Position numbers and translations under genes: made by a program. From Streptomyces sp. NBC_00440 (GTDB taxonomy: Bacteria > Actinomycetota > Actinomycetes > Streptomycetales > Streptomycetaceae): a DNA stretch of 64,000 nt. The notes under the pieces were generated by a model, which was not told where the DNA came from, searched no databases, and saw only the letters and a program-made list of their open reading frames with translations. Shown here piece by piece: positions 47,563 through 56,520 of this stretch. The stretch is taken from contig NZ_CP107921.1 of assembly GCF_036014215.1 (NCBI RefSeq), positions 3,840,001 through 3,904,000 of the forward strand, read 5' to 3'. The first letter of the stretch is position 1, and each line of letters starts with the position of its first letter.

Positions 47563-47575
47563 GCCACCGAGTGTA
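47560..47575 (-). promoter_or_regulatory. Leaderless-type purF promoter
   Basis: On the minus strand TACACT is followed by seven bases and then the purF GTG. TTCGGA about 18 bp upstream is a possible -35. Confidence 0.5.
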
Positions 47576-47641
47576 GGCGAGATCGACCACTGGTCCGAAT
47601 TGGGGATCCGTCGCGACGTCCCTTCTGACCGATAAGCGGCG

Positions 47642-48436
47642 CTATGCGGTGGCGCGGATTCCGGTCCCGCCGTGGGCCGTGAGCGTGAGCACATGGTGCT
47701 GGATTCCGTAGCGCACAGGCCCGTGCAGGACCTTGAGCAGCTGCCTCTCCAGGGTCATGGCGGGCCCCTTGCACATCATGCGGGTGGTGGTGAGAGGCCC
47801 GAAGGTGACGGTGTTCCCCGTGACCTTTGCCATACCGCTGACCTTGTTGCAGCCCAGGTTCCCGCGGACGGAACCGTCCTTGGCGAAGGTCAGCCGGGCC
47901 TTCCCAGCCGTGCCCGGCGGGAGGGTGGACATGCTCGCGCCGTCGGTCAGCGCGTCCACCTTCCACGCCGTCCCGACGAGCGGAGGGGTCCGCTCCGCAG
48001 GCTTCCGCGTGAGGGTCACGGAGTCGCCCTTCTGTGTACGCAGAGTGAGCTTCCCGCCGCTGAGGTGGACGGCGAGCTTGCCGGTGAGGGTTTTGCGGAG
48101 AGCGGTCTCGTAGCTCTGCAGGTTCTTCGGACAGCCGATGAGCGTGCTGGTGGCGGCGCCGACGGTGAGGGTGGCGCCCCTGACCGTGGCCGGCGCGCTG
48201 AGGTGGTTGCAGCCGGACGAGCCGTTCACCCGTCCCTTCTCGAATGCGATGCCGGCATCGGCCGGGGCCTTCCGCGCCTGGCCGCCCGCTGTCACGCTGT
48301 CGACGGTCCAGCCGGTCCCGGTGAGGGGGACATCCGGCTCGGCCGGGGTGCTCGAACCCGCTGATCCTTTTTCCGTGCCACAGGCGGCCAGCGCGACGAG
48401 GGCCAGGGCGGCGACGGCTGTACGTTGCGTGTGCAT
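47642..48436 (-). CDS. Lipoprotein with two META domains
   Basis: A 264-residue exported protein. The lipobox LAAC follows a short hydrophobic signal (TAVAALALVALAACG). Two META (HslJ-like) domains follow, each with the GSSGCN or GNLGCN turn and paired Cys residues (about 45-145 and 155-260). HslJ-type proteins are linked to heat or novobiocin tolerance in E. coli, and META domains are common in secreted Streptomyces proteins; the role here is unknown. ATG 48436 is the natural start. It lies between purF and a mycothiol-related gene on the same strand. Confidence 0.87.
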   Translation of the reverse strand: MHTQRTAVAALALVALAACGTEKGSAGSSTPAEPDVPLTGTGWTVDSVTAGGQARKAPADAGIAFEKGRVNGSSGCNHLSAPATVRGATLTVGAATSTLIGCPKNLQSYETALRKTLTGKLAVHLSGGKLTLRTQKGDSVTLTRKPAERTPPLVGTAWKVDALTDGASMSTLPPGTAGKARLTFAKDGSVRGNLGCNKVSGMAKVTGNTVTFGPLTTTRMMCKGPAMTLERQLLKVLHGPVRYGIQHHVLTLTAHGGTGIRATA

Positions 48437-48470
48437 GGCGATTGGACGGGACGGGTGGGGTGTCCGGTTC

Positions 48471-48539
48471 CCCCTCTGCTTCGGTTCCTCCTCTGCTTCC
48501 GTTCCCCTCCCTCTGCTTCGGTTCCCCCTCTTCTTCCGT
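48471..48539. repeat. Degenerate CTCTGCTTCGGTTCC repeat
   Basis: Four diverged copies of an 18-21 bp pyrimidine-rich unit fill the gap between two minus-strand genes; the transcript would be purine-rich (GGAACCGAAGCAGAGG). Confidence 0.7.
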
Positions 48540-49331
48540 TCAGCTCATGACCGGAAGAAGAGCCGAGAGGTCGGCGCGCTCGCCGCTCGCCGCGACCTTC
48601 GCGCCGTCGACCGCCGTCTGCCACTCCGTACGCCCGGTGGCCAGCCGGATCCAGCTGAGCGGGTCGGTCTCGACGACGTTGGGCGGGGTGCCGCGGGTGT
48701 GGCGGGGGCCCTCGATGCACTGGACGACGGCGTACGGCGGGACCCGCACCTCCGTCGACGCACCCGGGGCCTTGACGGCGAGGGCGTCCGCGAGGAGCCG
48801 GGCGCAGGCGGCCAGGGCCTGTCGGTCGTACGGGATCTCCAGCCCGGCGGCGGCGTTCAGGTCGTCGGTGTGGACGACCAGTTCCACACAGCGCGAGACC
48901 AGGTAGTCGCAGAGCCGCATCGCGCCGACGCGGGTGGCGAGCAGCCGCTCGCCGTCGGCGCCGGGCAGCCGCTCGGCGATCCGGGCGGCGGTGCGGCCGA
49001 ACAGCTCTTCCGGAGTGGAGGCGGCGGCGAGCGCCCGGACGTCGTCGGAGATCTGACCGGCGACCGGGGCGGTGGCGAACGGCCATTCCAGCAAGGTCAG
49101 TTCCTGGGCGGCCGGAGGCTCCTGGTCGAGGCATCTGCTGATGCTCTCGACGGCCATGGTGAGATGCGCGGCCAGCTCGCGCACGGTCCAGTCACCGAGC
49201 CGGGTGGGCAGCACCAGCTGGCCGGGCGTGAGGGCGGTCACCGCGCCCCTCACATGCTCGAACTGGGCCAGCACGGCGGTGCGGGTTCTGACGAAGTCGT
49301 AGCGGCGGGCGCGCTTCTGGGACGGCGGCAT
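48540..49331 (-). CDS. Maleylpyruvate isomerase/mycothiol-dependent-type protein (DinB fold)
   Basis: A 263-residue protein. The first 160 residues match the MDMPI N-terminal (DinB-like) four-helix domain: LGDWTVRELAAHLTMAVES with the metal-ligand His, and MRLCDYLVSRCVELVVHTDDL with a further His. The C-terminal part is a SCP-like domain (SWIRLATGRTEWQTAVDGAKVAASGERADLSALLPVMS). Such proteins are mycothiol-dependent enzymes of unknown specificity in actinomycetes. ATG 49331 is the first start in frame; a downstream start is less likely. Confidence 0.83.
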   Translation of the reverse strand: MPPSQKRARRYDFVRTRTAVLAQFEHVRGAVTALTPGQLVLPTRLGDWTVRELAAHLTMAVESISRCLDQEPPAAQELTLLEWPFATAPVAGQISDDVRALAAASTPEELFGRTAARIAERLPGADGERLLATRVGAMRLCDYLVSRCVELVVHTDDLNAAAGLEIPYDRQALAACARLLADALAVKAPGASTEVRVPPYAVVQCIEGPRHTRGTPPNVVETDPLSWIRLATGRTEWQTAVDGAKVAASGERADLSALLPVMS

Positions 49332-49492
49332 ACGGATGAGCCTAGAGGGAGGGTCCGACAGTGACCCGTCCCCGCTCGGTCATCTGTGCGCCACGCACCG
49401 AACCTTGACCCGTCCACATCAAGCCACATATGTTCTACGGTCCGGCTCGTCAACCAAAACGGGCCGCTCGGCGTGACTTTGGGGGGACCGAA

Positions 49493-49852
49493 GTGAACTG
49501 GTATCTCGATGTGCTCAAGAACTACGTGGGCTTCAGCGGGCGCGCACGGCGCCAGGAGTACTGGATGTTCACGCTGTTCAGCATCATCATCAGCATCGTG
49601 CTGGTGATCATTTCCGCCGCTCTGCTCGACAACAGCAGCTGGCTCAGCGGCCTTTACAGCCTCGCCGTACTGCTGCCGACGCTCGCCGTGACCGTACGCC
49701 GCCTGCACGACACCGGCAGGTCGGGCGGCTGGATCTTCATCGGGCTCGTCCCGCTCGTGGGCTGGATCATCCTGCTCGTCTTCCTCGCATCCGAGGGCGA
49801 GCGGCAGAGCAACTCCCACGGTCCCGACCCGAAGGCGGTCGCCGGCTACTGA
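49493..49852 (+). CDS. DUF805 membrane protein
   Basis: A 119-residue protein with three hydrophobic segments. YVGFSGRARRQEYWMFTLFSIIISIV and VTVRRLHDTGRSGGWIFIGLVPLVGWIILLVFLASEG are the diagnostic DUF805 segments. Inner-membrane, unknown function. The GTG at 49493 gives the family-typical start MNWYLDVLKNYVGFSGR. It stands alone, divergent from the MDMPI-type gene. Confidence 0.92.
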   Translation: MNWYLDVLKNYVGFSGRARRQEYWMFTLFSIIISIVLVIISAALLDNSSWLSGLYSLAVLLPTLAVTVRRLHDTGRSGGWIFIGLVPLVGWIILLVFLASEGERQSNSHGPDPKAVAGY

Positions 49853-49875
49853 TCCGGCCGACCGGCGCCCACCGC

Positions 49876-49905
49876 GGTCGCCCGGGGCATCACGGCCGGG
49901 CGACC
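49876..49905 (+). terminator. Terminator of DUF805 gene
   Basis: GGTCGCCCGG pairs with CCGGGCGACC about 25 bp after the stop codon. Confidence 0.75.
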
Positions 49906-49931
49906 GGCACCGTGACCAGCAGCGGAACGAC

Positions 49932-49969
49932 GTCGGCCCCCAGGACCACAACGGGTCCCGGGGGCCGAC
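49932..49969 (-). terminator. Terminator of purSQL operon
   Basis: GTCGGCCCCC pairs with GGGGGCCGAC about 70 bp after the purL stop codon, with partial pairing inside the loop. Confidence 0.75.
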
Positions 49970-50037
49970 CTGTCACGCGAGCCTGCTGTCACGCGGGCCC
50001 GCCATCACACCACTGGCCTCAGGCGAAACACCACGCC

Positions 50038-52320
50038 TCAGGCGAACAGCCCCGGAACCGTGGCCTCGTGTGCGCTCCTCAGCTCGCTCAGCGCGATGCT
50101 GAACTCGCCCTGGACCTCGATCTCCTCGCCGTCCACCACACCGATACGGGTGACGGGCAGACCCCGCGCCCCGCACATGTCGTTGAAGCGGAGCTCCTCG
50201 CTGCGCGGGATCGAGACGACCGCGCGCCCCGCCGACTCCGAGAACAGGAAGGTGAACGCGGACAGGCCGTCCGGGACGATCAGCCGCGCACCCTTCCCGC
50301 CACGCAGGCAGGACTCGGTGACCGCCTGGATCAGACCGCCGTCGGACAGGTCGTGCGCGGCGTCGATCATGCCGTCGCGCGACGCCGAGATCAGGATCTC
50401 CGCGAGCAGCTTCTCGCGCCCCAGGTCGACCCGGGGCGGCACCCCGCCGAGGTGATCGTGGACCACCTGGGACCAGGCCGAACCGCCCAGCTCCTCATGG
50501 GTGTCCCCGAGGAGGTAGAGCAGCTGGCCCTCCTCCGCGAACGCCATCGGCGTACGGCGGTTGACGTCGTCGATCACACCGAGCACCGCGACGACCGGCG
50601 TCGGGTGGATGGCCGCGTCGCCCGTCTGGTTGTAGAGCGACACATTGCCGCCGGTGACCGGCGTCCCCAGCTCCAGGCAGCCGTCCGCGAGACCGCGGGT
50701 GGCCTCGGCGAACTGCCACATGACGGCCGGGTCCTCGGGCGAACCGAAGTTCAGGCAGTCGGAGATGGCGAGCGGCTTCGCACCGGTGGTGGCGACATTG
50801 CGGTACGCCTCGGCCAGCGCCAGCTGCGCACCCGTGTACGGGTCGAGCTTCGCGAACCGGCCGTTGCCGTCGGTCGCCATGGTCACGCCCAGATTCGACT
50901 CCTCGTCGATCCGGACCATGCCCGCGTCCTCGGGCATCGCGAGCACCGTGTTGCCCTGTACGAAACGGTCGTACTGGTCGGTGATCCACGCCTTCGACGC
51001 CTGGTTCGGCGACGCGACGAGCTTCAGGACCTGCTCCCTCAGCTCGGCCGAAGTGGCCGGCCGGGGAAGCTTGTTGGCGTCGTCCGCCTGGAGGGCGTCC
51101 TGCCAGTCGGGCCGGGCGTAGGGCCGGTTGTATGTGGGGCCCTCGTGGGCGACCGAACGCGGCGGCACATCCACGATCTGCTCGCCGTGCCAGAAGATCT
51201 CCAGCTGTGAGCCCTCGGTCACCTCACCGATGTCGGTGGCGATGACGTCCCACTTCTCGCAGATCTCCATGAACCGCTCGACGTGCTGCGGCTCGACGAT
51301 CGCGCACATGCGCTCCTGCGACTCGCTCATGAGGATCTCCTCGGGCGAGAGCGAGGAGTCGCGCAGCGGAACGGTGTCCAGCTCGACGCGCATCCCGCCC
51401 GAACCGGCGCTCGCCAGCTCGGACGTGGCACAGGAGAGCCCGGCGCCGCCGAGGTCCTGGATGCCCGCGACCAGCTTCTCCTTGAAGATCTCCAGGGTGC
51501 ACTCGATGAGGAGCTTCTCCTGGAAGGGGTCGCCGACCTGGACAGCGGGGCGCTTGGCGGGTCCGGTCGACTCGAAGGTCTCCGACGCCAGGACCGAGAC
51601 ACCACCGATGCCGTCGCCGCCGGTACGGGCGCCGTACAGGATGACCTTGTTGCCGGTGCCGGAAGCCTTCGCGAGGTGGATGTCCTCGTGCTTCATCACG
51701 CCGATACAGCCCGCGTTGACCAGCGGATTGCCCTGGTAGCAGGCATCGAAGACGACCTCGCCGCCGATGTTCGGCAGCCCCAGGCAGTTGCCGTAGCCGC
51801 CGATGCCCGCGACCACACCCGGCAGTACCCGCCGGGTGTCGGGGTGGTCGGCCGCACCGAACCGCAGCGGGTCGACGACGGCGACCGGGCGGGCGCCCAT
51901 GGCGAGGATGTCGCGGACGATGCCGCCGACGCCGGTCGCCGCGCCCTGGTAGGGCTCGATGTACGAGGGGTGGTTGTGCGACTCGACCTTGAAGGTGACC
52001 GCGTAGCCCTGGCCCACGTCCACGACGCCGGCGTTCTCCCCGATGCCGACGAGCATCGCGTCGTTGACCGGGACCTTCTCGCCGAACTGCTTGAGGTGGA
52101 CCTTGCTGCTCTTGTACGAGCAGTGCTCGGACCACATCACGGAGTACATGGCGAGCTCGGCGCCGGTCGGACGGCGGCCGAGGATCTCGCGGATCCGCGC
52201 GTACTCGTCCTCCTTGAGGCCGAGTTCCTTCCAGGGCTGCTCGGCTTCGGGGGTCTCGGCGGCGTGCTTGACGGTGTCGAGGCGGCCCTTGGCGGCGCTC
52301 TCGTTTCGTTCAGTCGTCAT
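50038..52320 (-). CDS. purL: FGAM synthase large subunit
   Basis: A 760-residue small-type PurL. It uses ATP and ammonia from PurQ to convert FGAR to FGAM. Seen: [63 protein letters not shown] and [16 protein letters not shown]. Because it lacks the glutaminase domain of the large form, it depends on PurQ and PurS encoded just upstream. Its ATG overlaps the purQ stop as ATGA, so translation is coupled. Confidence 0.97.
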   Translation of the reverse strand: MTTERNESAAKGRLDTVKHAAETPEAEQPWKELGLKEDEYARIREILGRRPTGAELAMYSVMWSEHCSYKSSKVHLKQFGEKVPVNDAMLVGIGENAGVVDVGQGYAVTFKVESHNHPSYIEPYQGAATGVGGIVRDILAMGARPVAVVDPLRFGAADHPDTRRVLPGVVAGIGGYGNCLGLPNIGGEVVFDACYQGNPLVNAGCIGVMKHEDIHLAKASGTGNKVILYGARTGGDGIGGVSVLASETFESTGPAKRPAVQVGDPFQEKLLIECTLEIFKEKLVAGIQDLGGAGLSCATSELASAGSGGMRVELDTVPLRDSSLSPEEILMSESQERMCAIVEPQHVERFMEICEKWDVIATDIGEVTEGSQLEIFWHGEQIVDVPPRSVAHEGPTYNRPYARPDWQDALQADDANKLPRPATSAELREQVLKLVASPNQASKAWITDQYDRFVQGNTVLAMPEDAGMVRIDEESNLGVTMATDGNGRFAKLDPYTGAQLALAEAYRNVATTGAKPLAISDCLNFGSPEDPAVMWQFAEATRGLADGCLELGTPVTGGNVSLYNQTGDAAIHPTPVVAVLGVIDDVNRRTPMAFAEEGQLLYLLGDTHEELGGSAWSQVVHDHLGGVPPRVDLGREKLLAEILISASRDGMIDAAHDLSDGGLIQAVTESCLRGGKGARLIVPDGLSAFTFLFSESAGRAVVSIPRSEELRFNDMCGARGLPVTRIGVVDGEEIEVQGEFSIALSELRSAHEATVPGLFA

Positions 52321-52997
52321 GCGTTGACCAGCTTCTTCAGGATCGAGGAGAAGAATCCGATGCCGTCGGTACGCCCCGTACCGATCAGCGGCTCCACGGC
52401 GTGCTCGGGGTGCGGCATCAGACCGACCACATTGCCCGCGGCGTTGGTGACGCCTGCGATGTCGCGGAGCGAACCGTTCGGGTTGCCGTCGAGATACCGG
52501 AAAGCGACCCGTCCCTCGGCCTCCAGCTCGTCGAGCACCCGCTCGTCGGCCACGTAGCGGCCGTCGATGTTCTTGAGGGGTACGGAGATCTCCTGGCCGG
52601 CGGTGTAGTCGGCGGTCCAGGCGGTCTCCGCGTTCTCGACGCGCAGCTTCTGATCGCGGCAGATGAAGTGGAGATGGTTGTTCCGGAGCATCGCGCCGGG
52701 CAGCAAATGCGACTCGGTGAGGATCTGGAAACCGTTGCAGATACCCAGGACCGGGAGACCGGCCTTCGCCTGCTCGATGATCGTCCCCATCACCGGCGAG
52801 AAGCGGGAGATGGCACCGGCCCGCAAATAATCGCCGTACGAGAAACCACCCGCGAGGACGACCGCGTCGACCTGCTGGATGCCCTTGTCGCGATGCCAGA
52901 GCGAAACGGGTTCGGCGCCCGCGATCCGCACGGCACGCAAGGCGTCCCGGTCGTCGAGCGTGCCAGGGAAAGTGACGACTCCGATACGAGCTGTCAC
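52317..52997 (-). CDS. purQ: FGAM synthase glutaminase subunit
   Basis: A 226-residue class I glutamine amidotransferase. The nucleophile Cys is in [11 protein letters not shown], and the catalytic His-Glu is in [25 protein letters not shown] is the N-terminal oxyanion region. It produces ammonia for PurL. Start and stop both overlap neighbours by 4 bp (purS and purL), a compact operon. Confidence 0.97.
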   Translation of the reverse strand: MTARIGVVTFPGTLDDRDALRAVRIAGAEPVSLWHRDKGIQQVDAVVLAGGFSYGDYLRAGAISRFSPVMGTIIEQAKAGLPVLGICNGFQILTESHLLPGAMLRNNHLHFICRDQKLRVENAETAWTADYTAGQEISVPLKNIDGRYVADERVLDELEAEGRVAFRYLDGNPNGSLRDIAGVTNAAGNVVGLMPHPEHAVEPLIGTGRTDGIGFFSSILKKLVNA

Positions 52998-53245
52998 TTC
53001 TCTGCCTCCACCTTCACGGTGAAGTTCTCGATGACGGTGTTGGCGAGGAACGTTTCGGCGAGCTCGTTGATGCGGGCGAGGGCGGCGTCATCAACCGGCC
53101 CATCGACCTCCAGCTCGAAACGCTTTCCCTGACGGACGTCGGCGATTCCATCGAAACCGAGACGGGGCAGTGCACGCTGCACCGCCTGTCCCTGCGGGTC
53201 GAGGATCTCCGGCTTGAGCATGACGTCGACTACGACGCGTGCCAC
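52994..53245 (-). CDS. purS: FGAM synthase bridging subunit
   Basis: An 83-residue Pur[44 protein letters not shown] and [19 protein letters not shown]. PurS dimers bridge PurL and PurQ. I use the GTG at 53245 (CGGGAG six bases upstream) instead of the longer frame from 53284, because the family begins with M-A-R-V-V-V. First gene of the purSQL unit; three 11-bp iterated elements lie about 105 bp upstream. Confidence 0.95.
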   Translation of the reverse strand: MARVVVDVMLKPEILDPQGQAVQRALPRLGFDGIADVRQGKRFELEVDGPVDDAALARINELAETFLANTVIENFTVKVEAEK

Positions 53246-53597
53246 TGGCACTCCCGGTGTGTGGTGCGAAGGCGGTCCCATCACACTACCTGCCCACAGA
53301 ATCTACGCGGGTAGATATCGGAGCGGCCCGATCACGTTCAGATATCGGCCCCGACAACCGACCGACAACGAACCGACAACACCGATGAAAAATCCTCGAA
53401 AAAATCCGCCTACCGGATTGCACTCGGACACGCGCATGTAATTGGGTGGGCTTCACAATGCGGCGCCTTCCGCTGTACAAAGGAATTGGCGTAACTCAAA
53501 ATCAGCCGTAAGGCCGACATCACAGCACGTCAACACGGCGGCACGCCTGCGTGGCACCGCACAGGCGCGGTGATGTCGAAGGAAAGGACCGAAGTCC
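53246..53597. promoter_or_regulatory. Divergent purSQL / Lsr2-like gene control region
   Basis: CCGACAAC occurs three times at exactly 11-bp steps (53351, 53362, 53373). AGATATCGG occurs twice (about 53314 and 53340). A small stem AATCCG-CGGATT follows (53403-53419) in an A-rich patch. The 53440-53597 half includes AT-richer DNA expected to hold the Lsr2-like promoter; an AAAGGA ribosome site precedes its GTG. Confidence 0.55.
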
Positions 53598-53915
53598 GTG
53601 GCTCAGCGAGTAGTGGTCACGCTCTCCGACGACATCGACGGCGGAGAAGCGGCGGAAACGGTCACCTTCGGTCTCGACGGAAAGTCGTACGAGATCGACC
53701 TGAATACCGCCAATGCAAAGAAACTGCGCAAGTCGCTGGCCCCGTTCCTGGAGGCGGCTCGAAAGCAGTCGAAGTCGGGCAAGGCCTACCGGCACACCTC
53801 GGTGGCACCCGACCCGGCGGCGGTCCGCGCCTGGGCCCGGTCCAACAAGATGGAAGTACCTGCCAGGGGCCGCATCCCGAAGAAGGTCTACGAGGCGTTC
53901 AACGCGGCCGGCTGA
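53598..53915 (+). CDS. lsrL: Lsr2-family nucleoid protein (LsrL-type)
   Basis: A 105-residue histone-like protein. The N-terminal dimerisation domain is QRVVVTLSDDIDGGEAAETVTFGLDGKSYEIDL, and the C-terminal DNA-binding part has the AT-hook-like RGR in VPARGRIPKKVYEAFNAAG. Lsr2 proteins silence AT-rich and horizontally acquired DNA. S. coelicolor has two, and the second, LsrL (SCO4076 by my recollection), lies beside purS as here. GTG start with AAAGGA upstream. It is divergent from purSQL. Confidence 0.9.
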   Translation: MAQRVVVTLSDDIDGGEAAETVTFGLDGKSYEIDLNTANAKKLRKSLAPFLEAARKQSKSGKAYRHTSVAPDPAAVRAWARSNKMEVPARGRIPKKVYEAFNAAG

Positions 53916-54023
53916 CCCGCCCCGGGCCGGCCGGCGGGCGAGGGTGCAGGCGTGGGCGACTCATGGCCGGCTCATTGCTGACTCATGGCCGACCGGTCGC
54001 CGACTCCCCCTCGGAGTGCCCGA

Positions 54024-54054
54024 CTTGCATTCCACCCCTGCTGGTCAGCTAGAG
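54024..54054 (+). promoter_or_regulatory. Promoter of tRNA-Gly(TCC)
   Basis: TTGCAT (54024-54029) and TAGAGT (54049-54054) with a 19-bp spacer, 50 bp before the tRNA. Confidence 0.55.
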
Positions 54055-54104
54055 TCTGGAGCACGCCGAAGGGCGAGGCCGAAAGGCCCCGTTCAAAGCA
54101 GCGT

Positions 54105-54176
54105 GCGGGTGTAGTTCAGTAGTAGAACATCCCCCTTCCAGGGGGAAGGCGCAGTGTGCAATTCCTGTCACCCGCT
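54105..54176 (+). tRNA. tRNA-Gly (TCC)
   Basis: A 72-nt cloverleaf with anticodon loop CTTCCAG and acceptor GCGGGTG/CACCCGC. The T-loop reads GTGCAATTC, slightly unusual but consistent with a glycine tRNA. Confidence 0.92.
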
Positions 54177-54262
54177 CTGCATTGCTCTCCGGACCGGTCC
54201 ACTCGGACCGTCGGGTAGAGTGGTGTTCGCACCGCCCGGTGAAAACCGGTCGGGTGCAATCT

Positions 54263-54335
54263 GCGGACGTAGCTCAGTTGGTAGAGCGCAACCTTGCCAA
54301 GGTTGAGGTCGCCAGTTCGAACCTGGTCGTCCGCT
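54263..54335 (+). tRNA. tRNA-Gly (GCC), copy 1
   Basis: A 73-nt cloverleaf with anticodon loop TTGCCAA on stem CAACC/GGTTG and acceptor GCGGACG/CGTCCGC. Preceded by TAGAGT (54216-54221). Identical to the copy at 58575. Confidence 0.95.
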
Positions 54336-54349
54336 CAGCAGCAGGAACG

Positions 54350-54386
54350 AGAAGCCCCCGGTCGGAATCCGACCGGGGGCTTCTTC
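54350..54386 (+). terminator. Terminator of tRNA-Gly(GCC) copy 1
   Basis: GAAGCCCCCGGTCGG pairs with its complement around a four-base loop and is followed by TT. Confidence 0.85.
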
Positions 54387-54473
54387 GTGGTTCCGGCTTA
54401 CTTCGTGGCTGACCCGGGCTGTTTCGTGACCGGCTCCTTGCAGGTGGTCCGGGCTTCTCCGTGGCTCGGCTCT

Positions 54474-54489
54474 GATGACATATGTCATC
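54474..54489. promoter_or_regulatory. Perfect 16-bp palindrome before ABC/two-component operon
   Basis: GATGACATATGTCATC lies 35 bp before the ATPase ATG. Its form is that of a binding site for a dimeric NarL/LuxR-type response regulator, and such a regulator is the fourth gene of this operon. Confidence 0.65.
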
Positions 54490-54523
54490 GGGCGGGGGCC
54501 TGGGTCGGGGGCAGCCTGGATGC

Positions 54524-55432
54524 ATGACAGATGTGATTGAGGTCGCAGACCTGCGGCGCACCTATGCCGGTGGGTACGAGGCGGTGGCCGGCGTCTCCTT
54601 CTCCGTGGCCGCCGGGGAGCTCTTCGCCCTGCTGGGGACGAACGGCGCGGGGAAGACCTCCACGGTGGAGCTCCTGGAGGGACTGGCTCCGCCGAGCGGG
54701 GGCCGGGTGCGGGTGCTGGGGCACGATCCGTACCGCGAGCGGGCCGCCATCCGGCCGAGGACCGGCGCCATGCTCCAGGAGGGTGGTTTCTCCCCCGAGC
54801 TGACCGTGGCCGAGACGGTCCGGATGTGGGCGGGCTGCACGAGCAGGGCGCGGCCGGTCGGTGAGGCCATGGAGATGGTGGGGCTCGGCGGGCGGTCTGC
54901 CATACGGGTGAAGCAGCTGTCCGGCGGCGAGAAGCGGCGGCTGGACCTGGCGATGGCGCTCCTGGGCCGCCCCGAGGTGCTCTTCCTCGACGAGCCGACG
55001 ACGGGCCTCGACGCCGAAGGGCGCCGGGAGACCTGGGAGTTGGTCCGGGAGCTGCGCGACAGCGGTACGACGGTCCTGCTGACCACGCACTACCTGGAGG
55101 AGGCCGAAGTCCTGGCCGACCGGCTGGCGATCCTGCACGAGGGCCGGATAGCGGCGGAGGGCCGGGTGGACGAGGTGGTGGCCGCGCAGCCCTCGCACAT
55201 CTCCTTCTCCCTCCCCGAGGGGATCGCGGTCGGCGATCTGCCGCCACTGGGGAGTTACGTCCGCACGGGCGGGGCCGTCCAGCTGCGGACCGACGAGCTG
55301 CAGCGGTCCGCCACCGAACTCCTGCTGTGGGCCAGGGACAAGGGGGTCGAGCTGCGGGGGCTCGATGTCCGGTCGGCCTCGCTGGAAGAGGCATTTCTCG
55401 GTATCGCACAGAAGCAGGAGGTCACACGGTGA
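54524..55432 (+). CDS. ABC transporter ATP-binding protein
   Basis: A 302-residue ATPase. Walker A is GTNGAGKTS, the signature VKQLSGGEKRRLDLAMALLG, Walker B VLFLDEPTTGLD and the switch His in LLTTHYLEEAE. The C-terminal 80 residues are the regulatory extension typical of drug-exporter subunits (DrrA-like). It is first of a four-gene operon and overlaps the permease start. With the two-component system it fits a DesK/DesR-like sensing and export unit. Confidence 0.93.
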   Translation: MTDVIEVADLRRTYAGGYEAVAGVSFSVAAGELFALLGTNGAGKTSTVELLEGLAPPSGGRVRVLGHDPYRERAAIRPRTGAMLQEGGFSPELTVAETVRMWAGCTSRARPVGEAMEMVGLGGRSAIRVKQLSGGEKRRLDLAMALLGRPEVLFLDEPTTGLDAEGRRETWELVRELRDSGTTVLLTTHYLEEAEVLADRLAILHEGRIAAEGRVDEVVAAQPSHISFSLPEGIAVGDLPPLGSYVRTGGAVQLRTDELQRSATELLLWARDKGVELRGLDVRSASLEEAFLGIAQKQEVTR

Positions 55433-56364
55433 GCACCACGGGGGAACGGACGGCGGCCCAGCAGGCCGCAGGGAAACACACGACAGAGGCCGGGGCTGAG
55501 GCTGAGACCGGGGCCGCGTCTGGGACTGGTGCTGGGGCCGGCTGGGCCAGGGCCAGGATCGGGGCGGGCTGGGCCAGGACCGGGGACGGAGAGCGGGTGC
55601 AGACGCTCAGCACGGGCCGGATGCTCGCCCTCGCCCGCGCCGAGCTGACCCTGCTGGCACGCAGCAAGGCCTCGCTCTTCACCATGCTGGTGCTGCCCAT
55701 CGCGATGACCTTCGTGATCTCGTCGGCGACCGACCAGAAGACCCTGGACAAGGCGGGGCTGTCCGCCGGCGCGGTGCTGCTGCCCGGGGGCATCGCGTTC
55801 GGCCTGCTCTTCGCTCTGTACAACGGCGTGGTCGGGGTGCTGGTGGTCCGCCGTGAGCAGCTGGTGCTCAAACGGCTGCGTACGGGAGAGGCCCGGGACA
55901 CGGAGATACTCGCCGGGGCCTCTCTGCCCTCGGTGATCATCGCGCTGGTGCAGTGCGTGGTTCTCTCCGCAGGCTGTGCGGTGGTCTTCGACATGGGCCT
56001 GCCGCCCGCTCCGCAACTGCTGCTCGTGGGTGTCGCGCTGGGGGTCGTGATGCTGACCGCGCTGGGAGCGGCGACGGCGGGCATCACCAAGTCCGCCGAG
56101 GCCGCCCAGCTGACGGTCATCCCGCTGATGCTGGTGTCGATGGCAGGGTCGGGCGTGTTCGTCCCGCTGGAGATATTCCCCGACCGGCTGGCGTCGGTGT
56201 GCGAGCTGCTGCCCCTGACACCGGTGGTCGAGCTGGTACGGGGCGCCTGGACCGGGTCGATGTCCGCGCACGACGCCTTCGGACATGTCCTGACTGCCGT
56301 GGCCTGGACGCTGCTCTCGGTGTTTGCTGTACGCCGGTGGTTCCGCTGGGAGCCACGCCGCTGA
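55429..56364 (+). CDS. ABC-2 type permease
   Basis: A 311-residue membrane partner of the upstream ATPase. About 60 residues of low-complexity Ala/Gly/Thr sequence precede six membrane segments; EIFPDRLASVCELLPLTPVVELVRG is the usual ABC-2 pre-TM6 segment. The GTG start overlaps the ATPase stop (GTGA), so the two are coupled. Substrate unknown. Confidence 0.9.
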   Translation: MSTTGERTAAQQAAGKHTTEAGAEAETGAASGTGAGAGWARARIGAGWARTGDGERVQTLSTGRMLALARAELTLLARSKASLFTMLVLPIAMTFVISSATDQKTLDKAGLSAGAVLLPGGIAFGLLFALYNGVVGVLVVRREQLVLKRLRTGEARDTEILAGASLPSVIIALVQCVVLSAGCAVVFDMGLPPAPQLLLVGVALGVVMLTALGAATAGITKSAEAAQLTVIPLMLVSMAGSGVFVPLEIFPDRLASVCELLPLTPVVELVRGAWTGSMSAHDAFGHVLTAVAWTLLSVFAVRRWFRWEPRR

Positions 56365-56520
56365 CATGGCCGGAGGCGGCCGGGGACCTCACGGGGGGGG
56401 CCTGTCTCGGGCCGAGGCGCCGGGGGCTGACCGGGGGTCGAGTTGGATCGGGCCGGGCAGGGCAGGGAACGACCCGTCCGGGAGCGGCAGCCGGGGACGT
56501 TCGGAGACAAGGAGTGCGTG

